DNA from: Axinella damicornis
Lineage: Eukaryota > Porifera > Demospongiae > Axinellida > Axinellidae
Length of the DNA: 64,000 bases
Direction: 5' to 3'
Assembly (NCBI GenBank): GCA_963931865.1
Contig: OZ007516.1
Coordinates: forward strand, 6,607,897 to 6,671,896
Shown here: positions 45,750 to 55,589 of the stretch, one piece after another
Position numbering within the stretch: the first letter of the stretch is position 1
Layout of the letters: each line of letters begins with the position of its first letter
Notes under the pieces: generated by a model
Database searches by the model: none
Told to the model about the DNA's origin: nothing
The model's input: only the letters and a program-made list of their open reading frames with translations
Program-made: the position numbers and the translations under genes

Positions 45750-48470
45750 ACACACACCTAAGTATATTATCTATGAGTGTACCAAGTGGAGGATAGGAGG
45801 CGTCTGCCAAATCTGAGCCAATCTTCTACAGTGTCTTTGTTTAGTCCAGCCAGCTGGTTTAATAGTCGACTGCCAATCCTAGAGGCATGCAGTCGCTCTA
45901 GGTTCCCTTCCTTTCACAAGTGGATCGTGCATGAATGATCAGCATGCATGCACTACATCAGGGACATACATGTGGGAGTATGCCTTGGCACACTCCTACT
46001 ATTTCATGCAGCTGGGACTGGGATTTGATTGCATGGTAATCCCGAAAAATAGGTCACAACTAGCCTCGTTCCCAGTCCCATGCCCAGCTTTTCGTCGCTT
46101 GCAACATGGATTTTGCCAAAACTTGCAGTGTGTATAGCAATATGTTGTAGCTAGCAGCAATCAAGTTTAGACAACGGTTCCATCTGTGTAGTCTTATCCT
46201 CCCCTCTCAATTGTGACTATCCAGCTGCATCCACTGACCTCTATTCAAGTCATTGTACATGCAGCCCATCCAATCAGTAGGTTTTGCAGGTGTAGCTATA
46301 GCATTCAAAGGCTTGTTTATCAAGCCTTTGATCAGCTAGATCGATGTCACTAGGAAGGAGATGGTCCAGAGACCTGTTGTCACTCACGCTCCTCATCATA
46401 TCATGACCATTGCAGTCAACTTGCAACTATGAAACTATGCAACCATGTGACCTCGGCATGAGCACCAATTTTGCCAAGGCTAAAGTGATATGCCATCTAT
46501 GAAGTCCATGGTTTTCAGTGAATTTGTCTGGATTGTTTAAGGTTATGGGTACCAACGTATCATGTAATAACATGCAACCCATGCCAAATTCTTTCACTGC
46601 CTAGCACAAAGTGTGGCGCTGGACTCGAGCCAATTCAGACCTGCCTGCTTCTTGAAAGATGAACTTCTTGCAGGTGTGGCTATATTACATGGACACCTTG
46701 ACCCCTCCTATTATTTTGAGTGCATTCTACAAACCATTCTCATTATACATGCAGACCTGCACCTTCAGCTTCAAGAAGTAGCTAGAAGACACGAACGCCG
46801 AGGGCGACAGCTATAAATGAACAAGTTATTCGACAACATCTCACCAAACTACATCGGAAAAATGTCGTCCAACGAAGGGTGTGGCACTTTGCTAGCAGTG
46901 GACAACAGCCACTGTCTCCCAAACATAGCTATCGCACTGGATATCAGAATTATACATGTATGATACTAGCAGTTATATAAATGCCTATTTCCATCTCAGT
47001 TACCTTTTCCAAGACAAAAAGTTGTAGAATGTTTGGATAAGTAAATTCACACCTGAAAACAGGCTTCTACTTCCGGTCAACGGGTACCCATAACCTTAAC
47101 TGGACATGTTTACTCACTTATAAGTGCACTAGTAAAACGTATACCTTTACCTGTAAGTCTTACTCGAAGTCGGGTAAGTCTCTGCATGTACACGGTGTAC
47201 AGATTCTCATCCCCACACCCCCTCCGAATGGGGTCTGGAGATGAGACTATGCCAGTCTCTGTACACCGTTCACCGGTAGAGCTTGTCTGTAAGGGTGTCT
47301 TAATCATGACCGGTTAACCCCCTTTACCGCTTGTAGTGGCTAACTGGGGCTTGAGAATTTTATGAATGTTGTTTTGAGGTACTATATCAACTCAGCTGAC
47401 AAATGACAATATTCAAGATGTTGTTTGCAGTCCAGTCACCTGATGATCTGAGTATATGGCCCTTAATTCTGAAAGTGTGCATGGTGCTCACTAGAGGTGC
47501 TGTCTAGCCCTTTGCTGTGGAAGATCTAGAGTGTGCTCCTGGCGGTAAGTGTGGTCATTACTATTTCTAAAGCCACAAATACTCTTGCTTGAAGCATGAG
47601 GCATCACATATGGCTTATAAGCATAAAAATTACCCATCATCTTCAAAATCTGTCATCCATCTTGTCTCTAGTTACATGTAAGTAGCTATCCAGTGGCTAA
47701 CATTTTGTGTTCTCAATTGGCTTGTTGGAAGTGATGGACACTCCCGTCCTCCACGCACAGGGCAGTCACCCCACGACACTCTCTATTGACCGTGATCAGA
47801 TTCAGGACAAAGAATTCATATAAAGTAGTGGCAGTTGGACCCATATGTAGAGACCATGCAGGCCGGCACCAGGAGCGCATCGAGCCGCCGAAGGCGAGCT
47901 TCGCCGGCTCGATGCGGGTCTGATTGCTCTCCATACAACACATGCAGGCATTTGTAACTATAGAGTGTGCACCACCCACCAAAGCCTCTCTCTCGTGTGG
48001 GAGGGTTCTGTATACGAGCTTAATGCATTAATGCTTCGAGCTTAATGTATTAATGCTTCTACTGGCAGTTGCAGCAGTATACCATAGGTTCTGGTTGTTT
48101 GTTAAGTGCATGTGCTTATAACAGCCGACAGCAACGAAATATGCGCTTAACATGGAGTGATTACCAAGGTCACTTGCATTTGCATGTGATGCTAGCGCTA
48201 TGAGTGTATGAAGCCAATGTTGTAATGAGGTGTAGCCTGTTGTAAAGGCCAGACAATCCAGCTGCAGCCAAAGTAGCTAATAGTGCTATAGGTACTAGAT
48301 TTCATCCTGAAATGTGAATTTCCGAAATACATGACGTAAATTTCCCCTAAAAGGACTTTCACACTTTTGTGAGTATTATGTGAAGTGCTAGGCAGTAGAT
48401 TTAATCTGTGCAAATCATGCTTGTACATGACTATGCTAAGTCAATATACATCAGTATATATGTGCTAATC
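44196..48470. other. Non-coding stretch, no gene supported
   Basis: Short frames only. Noted items: G/C homopolymers at 45,507-45,560 and 45,703-45,735; a solo TAGCCTCGTTCCCAGTCC end at 46,062; a weak similarity at 46,996-47,100 to the receptor 5' flank; and a GAGCCGCCGAAGGCGAGCTT palindromic patch at 47,876-47,915 related to the foldback at 63,130. Confidence 0.4.
46996..47100 (+). repeat. Weak third copy of the receptor 5' flank
   Basis: Words in the same order as at 19,262-19,390 and 28,134-28,260: CC-TTTTT-AGACAAAA, GAATG-GTGGATAAGTA, CTACTTCCGG and CAACGGGT. No receptor exon follows. It may be a common promoter-type repeat rather than a relic of the gene. Confidence 0.45.
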
Positions 48471-48475
48471 AAGGC

Positions 48476-48485
48476 TGTATAAACT
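48476..48485 (+). promoter_or_regulatory. TATA-like element upstream of the membrane-protein gene
   Basis: CTGTATAAACTATT lies about 40 bp before the ATG at 48,521. The spacing leaves a very short 5' UTR, so this is only a possible core promoter. Confidence 0.3.
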
Positions 48486-48520
48486 ATTCCCTCCCAGCTA
48501 GCTATACACAGACAGTCTAA

Positions 48521-49384
48521 ATGATGGACAGATTCACCAAAGTATCGCTGCTTCTCATTTCAACCTGTCTCCTGTGGCTATGGCTGGGCTTCCAACCCGT
48601 GTTGGATGGGGCACTACCAAACGTCAGCATTGGTCACAAGGAACTGGTGATTCCTATTTCCGAAGTCTTTGCCCAGTGTCTCTGCATTTTCACTGTGATT
48701 TTGGCATACTGTTTGTACTCTGCCTGTGCTGAACAAAGGCTTTCGTTAGTTGGCAACTTGGCATTTCTGCTTTTTGCATTGGTGGTTGCTAGTGGCAACG
48801 GAATTCATGTGGCCAGTGTGATAATTCAAAGACAGTTGACTCCAGAAGATGCAATAAACTCTCTGGTAGATTTTCTGCATGAGCGTTGGTCGCACAATAC
48901 CTTCCTCTTTGGGTTTTACGCCATACTTCTGGTGACTGTTTGGGCAGAGAAGAGCTTTATGCTTCAGGTTGGCCACAAGAATTTGGATGACCCAGGTAGC
49001 ACTCATGCTGCAGGGAGAGGTCCCTCAGATGAGGATGCATATGAAGCACCAGTACACTCCAACAAAACAGAGAAGAACTCTACCTTGCTTTCAAAAAATG
49101 AATTGGGTAGTTCAGACGTGCACGGCCGGGCCCTGAAGGTTGGAGTACGTTGGGTGCTGCCGGTTGTTATGGGATTGTTCCTGTCAATATTTGCAGCAGA
49201 AACAACCACAAAAGTTTTGACATGTCTGTTCTACCTCACCACATTTGTCGTCACAGTTGTCATCCGAATGCAGTTGCCCGTTAGTCTGCCAGACTTTATT
49301 AGGCTGTGTAGTACTGAACTGATTGTTCTTGGATTTCTTGTGAAGGCTTCAAGTCTGGGATTGGTCACATTGTTTTTATATTAA
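48521..49384 (+). CDS. Uncharacterised multi-pass membrane protein (287 aa, single exon)
   Basis: An unbroken frame with an ATG start codes for about seven hydrophobic segments: near residues 8-25, 48-66, 78-92, 127-142, 204-222, 225-245 and 262-285. Two motifs stand out: SGNGIHVAS at 91-99 at the end of the third segment, and FLHERWSHNTF at 118-128 just before the fourth. Paired His/Glu/Ser residues near the membrane face are reminiscent of membrane hydrolases, but I cannot place the family. A hydrophilic Ser/Asp/Glu-rich loop (155-195) separates the two halves. No intron is needed. Stop is TAA at 49,382. Function unknown. Confidence 0.75.
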   Translation: MMDRFTKVSLLLISTCLLWLWLGFQPVLDGALPNVSIGHKELVIPISEVFAQCLCIFTVILAYCLYSACAEQRLSLVGNLAFLLFALVVASGNGIHVASVIIQRQLTPEDAINSLVDFLHERWSHNTFLFGFYAILLVTVWAEKSFMLQVGHKNLDDPGSTHAAGRGPSDEDAYEAPVHSNKTEKNSTLLSKNELGSSDVHGRALKVGVRWVLPVVMGLFLSIFAAETTTKVLTCLFYLTTFVVTVVIRMQLPVSLPDFIRLCSTELIVLGFLVKASSLGLVTLFLY

Positions 49385-50432
49385 CTTTCTTGCTAGATGC
49401 ACTACAGATGTTTGGTTTCTGTGATTGTCTGCATGGTAGCTATGTTATATAATACGTTAGTATTGATTATAACATAACTCTGGTGTACATGTGTTACTAC
49501 TGCGTGATCATTGCAACGTGTGCTATTACTGAAGATGCTTAGTGTGTTACTACTGATTAAACATGACAGGTGTGTTGTACTGATTATATAGTGATGAAAA
49601 ATTACCTGAACAAAGTGCCGACTTGCTTTCAACTAAATTCATTCTTCTGCAGCCGCAGAGAATTTAAAGTGTTTGCCCTATTGCAAAACTATTAGTCACC
49701 AGCAACAATCTAGTTTCTCTGCGCTGCATGGAACACTTCAATTATTTCTTGAGCAGGGTAGCAAAGTCCATAGGCCCAAGGACTCTGCAGGTCATTCAGC
49801 ACTTCAGCAATGCTGCAGGGTTGAGCATTATTTGTGTTTCATGAAAAGAAGAGAGATTTTGGTGTGTCCATTAAACTGAGTGAAATACCATGCATAATTG
49901 AGAAAATAGGTCAACTTTGGAACCATAATAGGCATGATGATGAGTAGCCTCGCTCCCAGGCCCCGTCCCAAAAAATCTCTTTTGGCTCATGTATACGTAC
50001 GTAGCTATGCATGGTACTGTCATTACACCACTCACCTGGATCAACAGCTTAATTTCTCATATTATGATTGTACAAGTATAGCCCTTCAAAGAAAGTTTCT
50101 TGCACGACAAGTTGATGGATCAAAATGGCCATAGAACCAGTCATACATAACCATTACATGGATAGTATTATAGTTGTAGAGATGTATCTAAGTGATGCAT
50201 ATATATATATATAGGGGCTCAAGTATAACTGCTGCACCCAGGATTGAGTATTTTATACCTCAGCATGCATGGATATTACTGCTAATTATCACATCACTAC
50301 ATGTGTTTGAAAAGGGGTCTTTTTGCTGCCAATAAAGGGGCAACTGTGAGCAGTGATGTATAGTCTAGATCTATGTCTGGCTACTATGACCTCTAACCCC
50401 TAAACTGCTGCACTGACACAACAATCATCTTC
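49385..50432. other. Intergenic stretch
   Basis: Nothing coding is supported. A solo MITE end, TAGCCTCGCTCCCAGGCC, lies at 49,946. Confidence 0.4.
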
Positions 50433-50820
50433 TCACATCCTGCATGTGATGTAGCCACACATCTGCAGATCAGCAATTTGTTGTCTGCTGTCAACAACAA
50501 AAGACTGGGTAGCTGAAAGAATAGGTAAGAAGCCAATGCTTCCCGTCCCACTCAAAAGTCCTGTTTGGAATCCCACTAAAGCCCTTAGTTTTTCTGTTGA
50601 AGGGTGGTATGTTTGCCTTAAGAAAAGGCCATTTGCCCTTCCAGAAAAACAAGTTTGAGCAATGCCATCTATGGTAAGTCTAGCGAGTTCAGTGATGATG
50701 TCATCAATCTTCCCTCCATGTCCATTAATGGGGCCCAGGACCAGCATGGAAACCTTCTGCATAAATTGGAGATGTGGCATTCCTGGGTTGTTAAATGAAA
50801 TTGAACTGAACTGAAAGTTG
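50433..50820 (-). CDS. Possible coding segment downstream of the CARD gene
   Basis: An open minus-strand frame continues with protein-like sequence (VLGPINGHGGKIDDIITELA, FSGRANGLFLRQTYHPSTEK) for about 125 codons. It has no ATG of its own that makes sense, and its upstream part overlaps the CARD gene in another frame. Candidate acceptors precede it (TTTAACAACCCAG at about 50,784). It could be a last exon of an alternative CARD-gene transcript or a fragment of another gene. Not recognised. Confidence 0.3.
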
Positions 50821-52467
50821 TTACATGATTGTACTAAAATTAGTTCTATCTGTAGCAGATCTAGAGACTCCAACAATAGTCCTTTGCTTGTCAATTCCCA
50901 GAGCTTGAAATCTTTTGTTGGCCGAATGTAATTCAGTTTTGAAATTGTTCCTCTGGGAAATCTCATGCGCCATTTCAGCATACTTTCTGGCTTCAGTGAA
51001 CCTCTTCAAATTTCGATAGAGATCAGACTTAGTGAGGTAGAAAAGGCAACTCGTTCTAGGGGCTAGAACATCCTCATCTACACTCCTCAGAGCATTCCCA
51101 GCTTCCTTAAGTAGGTTTGTATCGGTACAAGCACCGACCTGATGTGGAGAGGAATGAAGGCATAGCTGAGCAAGGCGAATATGATGATGAGACACATACA
51201 ATCCATAATCACCAAGGATTGCATGATCAGTCGCAGTTTTAAGACACTTTCTTGCAAAATCTGCCTCTCTAGAACACCATCTTTTGGCAACTGATTCCAA
51301 TAGGATGCAAGCCTGACAGTAATTGCTAAGAGCTGTGTCCTCACCTGGCTGGACATTATATTGAACATGGATAAAGAAAGCATTTTCTATATGCTCCTGG
51401 GCCTTCGCACTGTCGTTCATGTAACGGTACATCTTTGCCAGCATCCACTCACACCTACTCCTGAGGATCACTCCATTGTCATTCTTAATTTCTTTACACA
51501 TCTTCTGGGCTTTCTCGACGGTGTTCTTGACAGCGTCTGTCAGTTTGCGAGTTACATATCCTGAGCAGTTTCTCAACATCACCGCAACATACAGTTCCTT
51601 GTCGCCAGACTGTCTGCAGTCGTCTACTATTTTGTCCGCTGCTGTCCACTGGGCTAAGTAATGGAGTCTACGGATCTCCTTCACTTTGTCATAATAACAC
51701 TGTGAAATAAGTATTCCATGTGCTTTTACTTGATCTGGGTCCCGTTTTGTTACTTTAACCACAGGAAGTGGAATGTCCTCAAAATCCAAAGCCTTGCGTT
51801 TTTGTGGAATTCTAACACATGGACTACTATCCTCATCGTCGTCGTCATCACCATCATTGTAGTCGTCATCATCACTACGTATAAGACAAAGCAGCTGCTG
51901 ATGAGTGGGATGTTCATTCTCTTCTTGTAAGCAACAAGCAAACAGGAAGTGTGCAGTGGGACCTTTAGTTTCAAGTAAACTGAAAAGAGTATTAATCTTT
52001 TCTCTGCTTGTTAACGTTCTATTCAGTAAGGTTTCTGTTTCCGATGGTGTCAGGAGTTGTTTCTGGATCAGAAAAGGCACCAGTGCATCAGTATCGATCC
52101 CCATCATGGCTGGCATATGTTGTCGAAGTTTCTGTTTGAAGATTGCTGACAAAGTGGTGTCAGTTTTCGAACCAAACGGCAGACCCTTTAGAAGTGAAGT
52201 GACATAAGCATGGCCAAGGTGTTCATCCGCCTTTTCCAAACATTGAAGGAAGTCCGAATAAGCCTCCCCACCCTTCTTCTCAATTGCCCCAAGAATAAAT
52301 TCTACCTGGCTATCCCTAGACTGGTTAGTGAAATCCCCGTACTGGCAAGGCTGTACTAAACCAACCGCACACAAAGATGCCCAGAGTTCTTGTGGATTGA
52401 GGCTGCCGGTTACTTCACAGCGCAGGGTGCTATCGTGCAGTGCATTTTCAATGTGTCCTGTCGACAT
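50821..52467 (-). CDS. Double-CARD protein with helical repeat C-terminus (548 aa)
   Basis: A cytoplasmic or nuclear adaptor or sensor of the death-fold class. Residues 5-95 and 108-197 each read as a CARD: the second has LVPFLIQKQLLTPSETETLL and INTLFSLLETKGPTAHFLFA, the usual helix 2 to helix 5 pattern. A very acidic linker (DDDDYNDGDDDDDED) spans 199-213, followed by basic PQKRKALDF. Residues 250-520 are a series of alpha-helix pairs with TPR-like spacing (AQWTAADKIVDDCRQSGD, LAKMYRYMNDSAKAQEHIENA, LYRNLKRFTEARKYAEMAHE). There is no NACHT, helicase or kinase domain. ATG and stop lie in one open frame. The family resembles CARD-TPR regulators that appear expanded in marine invertebrates; role in innate immunity or apoptosis is inferred. 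Confidence 0.75.
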   Translation of the reverse strand: MSTGHIENALHDSTLRCEVTGSLNPQELWASLCAVGLVQPCQYGDFTNQSRDSQVEFILGAIEKKGGEAYSDFLQCLEKADEHLGHAYVTSLLKGLPFGSKTDTTLSAIFKQKLRQHMPAMMGIDTDALVPFLIQKQLLTPSETETLLNRTLTSREKINTLFSLLETKGPTAHFLFACCLQEENEHPTHQQLLCLIRSDDDDYNDGDDDDDEDSSPCVRIPQKRKALDFEDIPLPVVKVTKRDPDQVKAHGILISQCYYDKVKEIRRLHYLAQWTAADKIVDDCRQSGDKELYVAVMLRNCSGYVTRKLTDAVKNTVEKAQKMCKEIKNDNGVILRSRCEWMLAKMYRYMNDSAKAQEHIENAFFIHVQYNVQPGEDTALSNYCQACILLESVAKRWCSREADFARKCLKTATDHAILGDYGLYVSHHHIRLAQLCLHSSPHQVGACTDTNLLKEAGNALRSVDEDVLAPRTSCLFYLTKSDLYRNLKRFTEARKYAEMAHEISQRNNFKTELHSANKRFQALGIDKQRTIVGVSRSATDRTNFSTIM

Positions 52468-53360
52468 GTCCAGGACATTTTGTGAAACAGTGATTTTTCA
52501 GCTCGTCATCTCAATCTATATCTGTCCTCATCATCACAGTCCCGTCCGCGGGCCAAGAGCGCAATCGTTATACTTCGTGCGCCCGCTTCTGCCAAGGCGG
52601 CATAAAGGGCAAAGTCCAATTCGATGACGTCACATTTCATTTGTGGTGCTTCACATGTGCATCCGCTTCGCCTGCTGCATGCTCCGGTCATTGTGTTAAC
52701 CAGTAGTAGTAAAGTACAAAGGTCGCACGTCACTATATGTAATCAGTCCCACTCTCACTCACAGACAGACTGTATTAATGTACTGATGATGATGATACCC
52801 AGACCTGCTGTTTAGCTAGCCTCGTTCCCAGGCCCGCACCGTCTTCGGTCGCACGAGAACATGGTATATTTCCTCACGTGCGTGTATAGCCTCATTCCCA
52901 GGCCACGTGGCCTGGGAACAAGGCTAGTGTGTGTAGTGCCAAGGCTACTGTTCAGCTGTGATCATGAGATTCACCACGGTACATGGGTTCACTGATCTGG
53001 ATGCAGTCTCACTGATAACTTAACTGTAATACTATTAAATCTCACCTAGATCAGTTTTCAACCCCCATATTCCCAACAAAAATTAATGTGAAACATCATA
53101 GTACTAACACATATATAGTGGTATTGTTTTGGGAACATTTACACAGATTTGGAACATTTACACCGATTTGAACGAGGATTTTATCTCTTTTTATGAAGAA
53201 TATAATCTTTCATGCACCGTTTCCACTAAACTACTGATTTCAGAAATAGGACCATTCCATCTGCAAGGAGGATAACAATGCAGACAGTTAACACAGGGAC
53301 ACATACCGCACCAACACTACTGAGTTCATACAAGGCAATGCTCTTCCCACACCAATCACC
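52468..53360. other. Intergenic stretch with solo and complete MITE ends
   Basis: No gene supported. Contains TAGCCTCGTTCCCAGGCC at 52,817 without a partner. Confidence 0.4.
52887..52926. mobile_element. 40-bp TAGCCTCA foldback MITE
   Basis: TAGCCTCATTCCCAGGCC and GGCCTGGGAACAAGGCTA meet at ACGT, leaving almost no interior. Flanks GTGCGTGTA and GTGTGTGTA agree at 8 of 9. Confidence 0.85.
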
Positions 53361-53366
53361 AATGCA

Positions 53367-53489
53367 GTGCACACACACACACACACACACTGACCCACAC
53401 ACCATGCACAAAACACACACGCACTGAACCACACACGCACGCTCAAACACAAACACACATTGGCCCACACACACGCACAAACACACGTA

Positions 53490-53557
<68 letters not shown>

Positions 53558-53560
53558 CTG
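53367..53560. repeat. (CA)n-rich tract
   Basis: Interrupted CA repeats, with the purest run at 53,491-53,551. The minus-strand Cys/Val frame across it is an artefact. Confidence 0.9.
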
Positions 53561-53632
53561 ACCCACACCTATAGACACACACGCACAAACACTTTACCAT
53601 TTGGTGTGTTAGTTGTGCCTGGTTTGTACATG

Positions 53633-53711
53633 TAGCCTCATTCCCAGGCTCTCCCATGCATGAACAAAATTGAGCGACGAAAAGCTGGGCGATGGCCTGG
53701 GAATGAGGCTA
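53633..53711. mobile_element. 79-bp TAGCCTCA foldback MITE
   Basis: TAGCCTCATTCCCAGGCT ... GGCCTGGGAATGAGGCTA, with ACGAAAAGCTGGGCG inside. CCTGGTTTG follows immediately and also occurs 6 bp before the left end. Confidence 0.8.
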
Positions 53712-54119
53712 CCTGGTTTGCTTGATCACAATATGTGATGTATGTCTACATACTTGTGTTTGTCATCTTCCGTGAGGCTTCCCAGGAGTTGCATGGAGCT
53801 TCTGACACAACGAACTGCATGTTGGTCCTCACCAGTGTGCTTGCCTGACAACAGCAATTAGATTATGATACAGAGTGAACACTGACAGATAATGTATACC
53901 TAGCTTATGCAGTATCCACTTTCCATCATAGGACGGTGAGCATTCCACTCATGAGGGTTAAATTTGAGGGATTGGGTAGAGGTACATAGAACTGACATCA
54001 ATCAAAGATGATTCTAAGAGGAACACCTACCAGGTTAGCCTCGTTCCCAGGCCCCTGCCCAGCTTTTTGTTGCTTGTAGTACAGAAAGCGGGGAGAGCTT
54101 GGTCATGTGAGCATTACGT

Positions 54120-54929
54120 AATAGACCTTATTCGGCTAACGCGCGCGCCATCAATTGGCGGCAGATTCCAATTACTTGCGTGGGCGTTCCGCACAGCTGC
54201 AACTGTTATAAACTATCTTTGCAAGTCCCCTGCACTTTTCTAGGTAACAATCATCAGTGAATACAGTACTTCGGTTTGTGTAGGTGATAGAAGACTACAT
54301 TGCAAGAGAGACCAGCACGTTTATGGCGGCAGGTTTCGACGTTTGTGAAAGCGCTTAAGGACTGCCACAGGATTCCAACTGGAAGCACTCAGCACCACCA
54401 TCCCAAGGCACTCTTGTGGTGTTTCTCCAGTGGCTCTGGGAGTGCAGCACCATGGACATCATCCTCTGTAAGCACTAGCTGATCAGAGTGGCTGTAATAG
54501 TACCGTTCTCCATGGGCGTAGCTCCAGGTGGGCGTGCTTTGAGGGATGTGGCTTGCCAACTAGTTGCTGGACGTGCTCTGCAAGGCAGCTACGGTGAGGC
54601 TAGTGCCTTTTCAGTAGATAAATACGCTCGAAAGTGTGGCTCAACTAGCGCTGACTTTGCAATACGCTCTTTAGTGTGCTACAGTTGTCCCTGAGCACCT
54701 TCACAAACGTCGAAACTTGTCTCTCGTGAATGTGCTCTCTCTCTTGCAATGAGTCTTCTGTCACCTACACAAAGTAAGGTACTGTATTCACTGATGATCG
54801 TTACCTGAAAACGTATGTACAGTTAGCAAGAAGCTAGTTTATAACAGTTGCAGCTGTGCGGAATGCCCACGCAAGTAATTGGAATTTGCCGCCAGTGTCG
54901 GCACGTGCGTTAGCCGAATAAGGTCTATT
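54120..54929. mobile_element. 810-bp element with ~230-bp terminal inverted repeats
   Basis: Left arm 54,120-54,352 and right arm 54,697-54,929 are inverted copies of roughly 85% identity. The ends are AATAGACCTTATTCGGCTAA. Shared blocks include CCAATTACTTGCGTGGGC, CCGCACAGCTGCAACTGT, CATCAGTGAATACAGTAC and TTTCGACGTTTGTGAA. The ~345-bp centre has short frames but no known transposase. No target duplication is obvious. Long inverted arms are typical of Mutator-like or foldback elements. Confidence 0.85.
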
Positions 54930-55589
54930 GACGAATGGCAAAAATGTTTGTGTATTGTTCAACCTACATGTTCAACGCTTGGTGTGTATGACAGTCTGCT
55001 TGCTGGATACATGTGGTAAGTTACCTGTACCTTAGCTCTTCTTGCTGTTCTGAGCCCTAGTGCGCCCACATTCAATTACGTCCTTTCTACCACCTCTCTA
55101 CCCTTGACGTCATGCACGTGAGGAAACATACCAGGCCCTCCACATTCTTCATGCAACTGAAAACGGCACGGGCCTGGGAACGAGGCTACTATCGTCATCC
55201 TTAGTGGTCAAATCCAACCAATGAGAACTGTACTGCAACATACCATAGATCAGGAAGTTTTGTTTAGTTGTCCTAAACCATGAAAATTGATTGAGGTGCT
55301 GCACTATGGCACGTCCGTGATACTTCAAGCTCAAAGATGGACTCCCTGATCCTGAAGGCTCACCGTTCCTTCACAGGATTGTCCAAATAATATCATGTGG
55401 TGGTCAAAATGACAAGCAAAGGAAAAGCAAAGGACAGGAAGAAGTGCGAGCCGTACTGCAGATACAGTCTGAAGGAACATCATGAGATATACATGTAGTA
55501 ACCACGGCACATTTGTAGTATAGCCTTGGCCACAACACATTCATTCTTATGTACATGTATATATACACACTGAATACATACAGATGTCC
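54930..55589. other. Downstream flank of NCAPG2
   Basis: No supported gene. A right MITE end, GGGCCTGGGAACGAGGCTA, lies at 55,171-55,189 without its partner. Confidence 0.4.

Noticed and set aside
53226..53657. Cys/Val-rich minus-strand frame of 143 codons
   Set aside because: Low-complexity translation of (TG)n; no splice or domain support.
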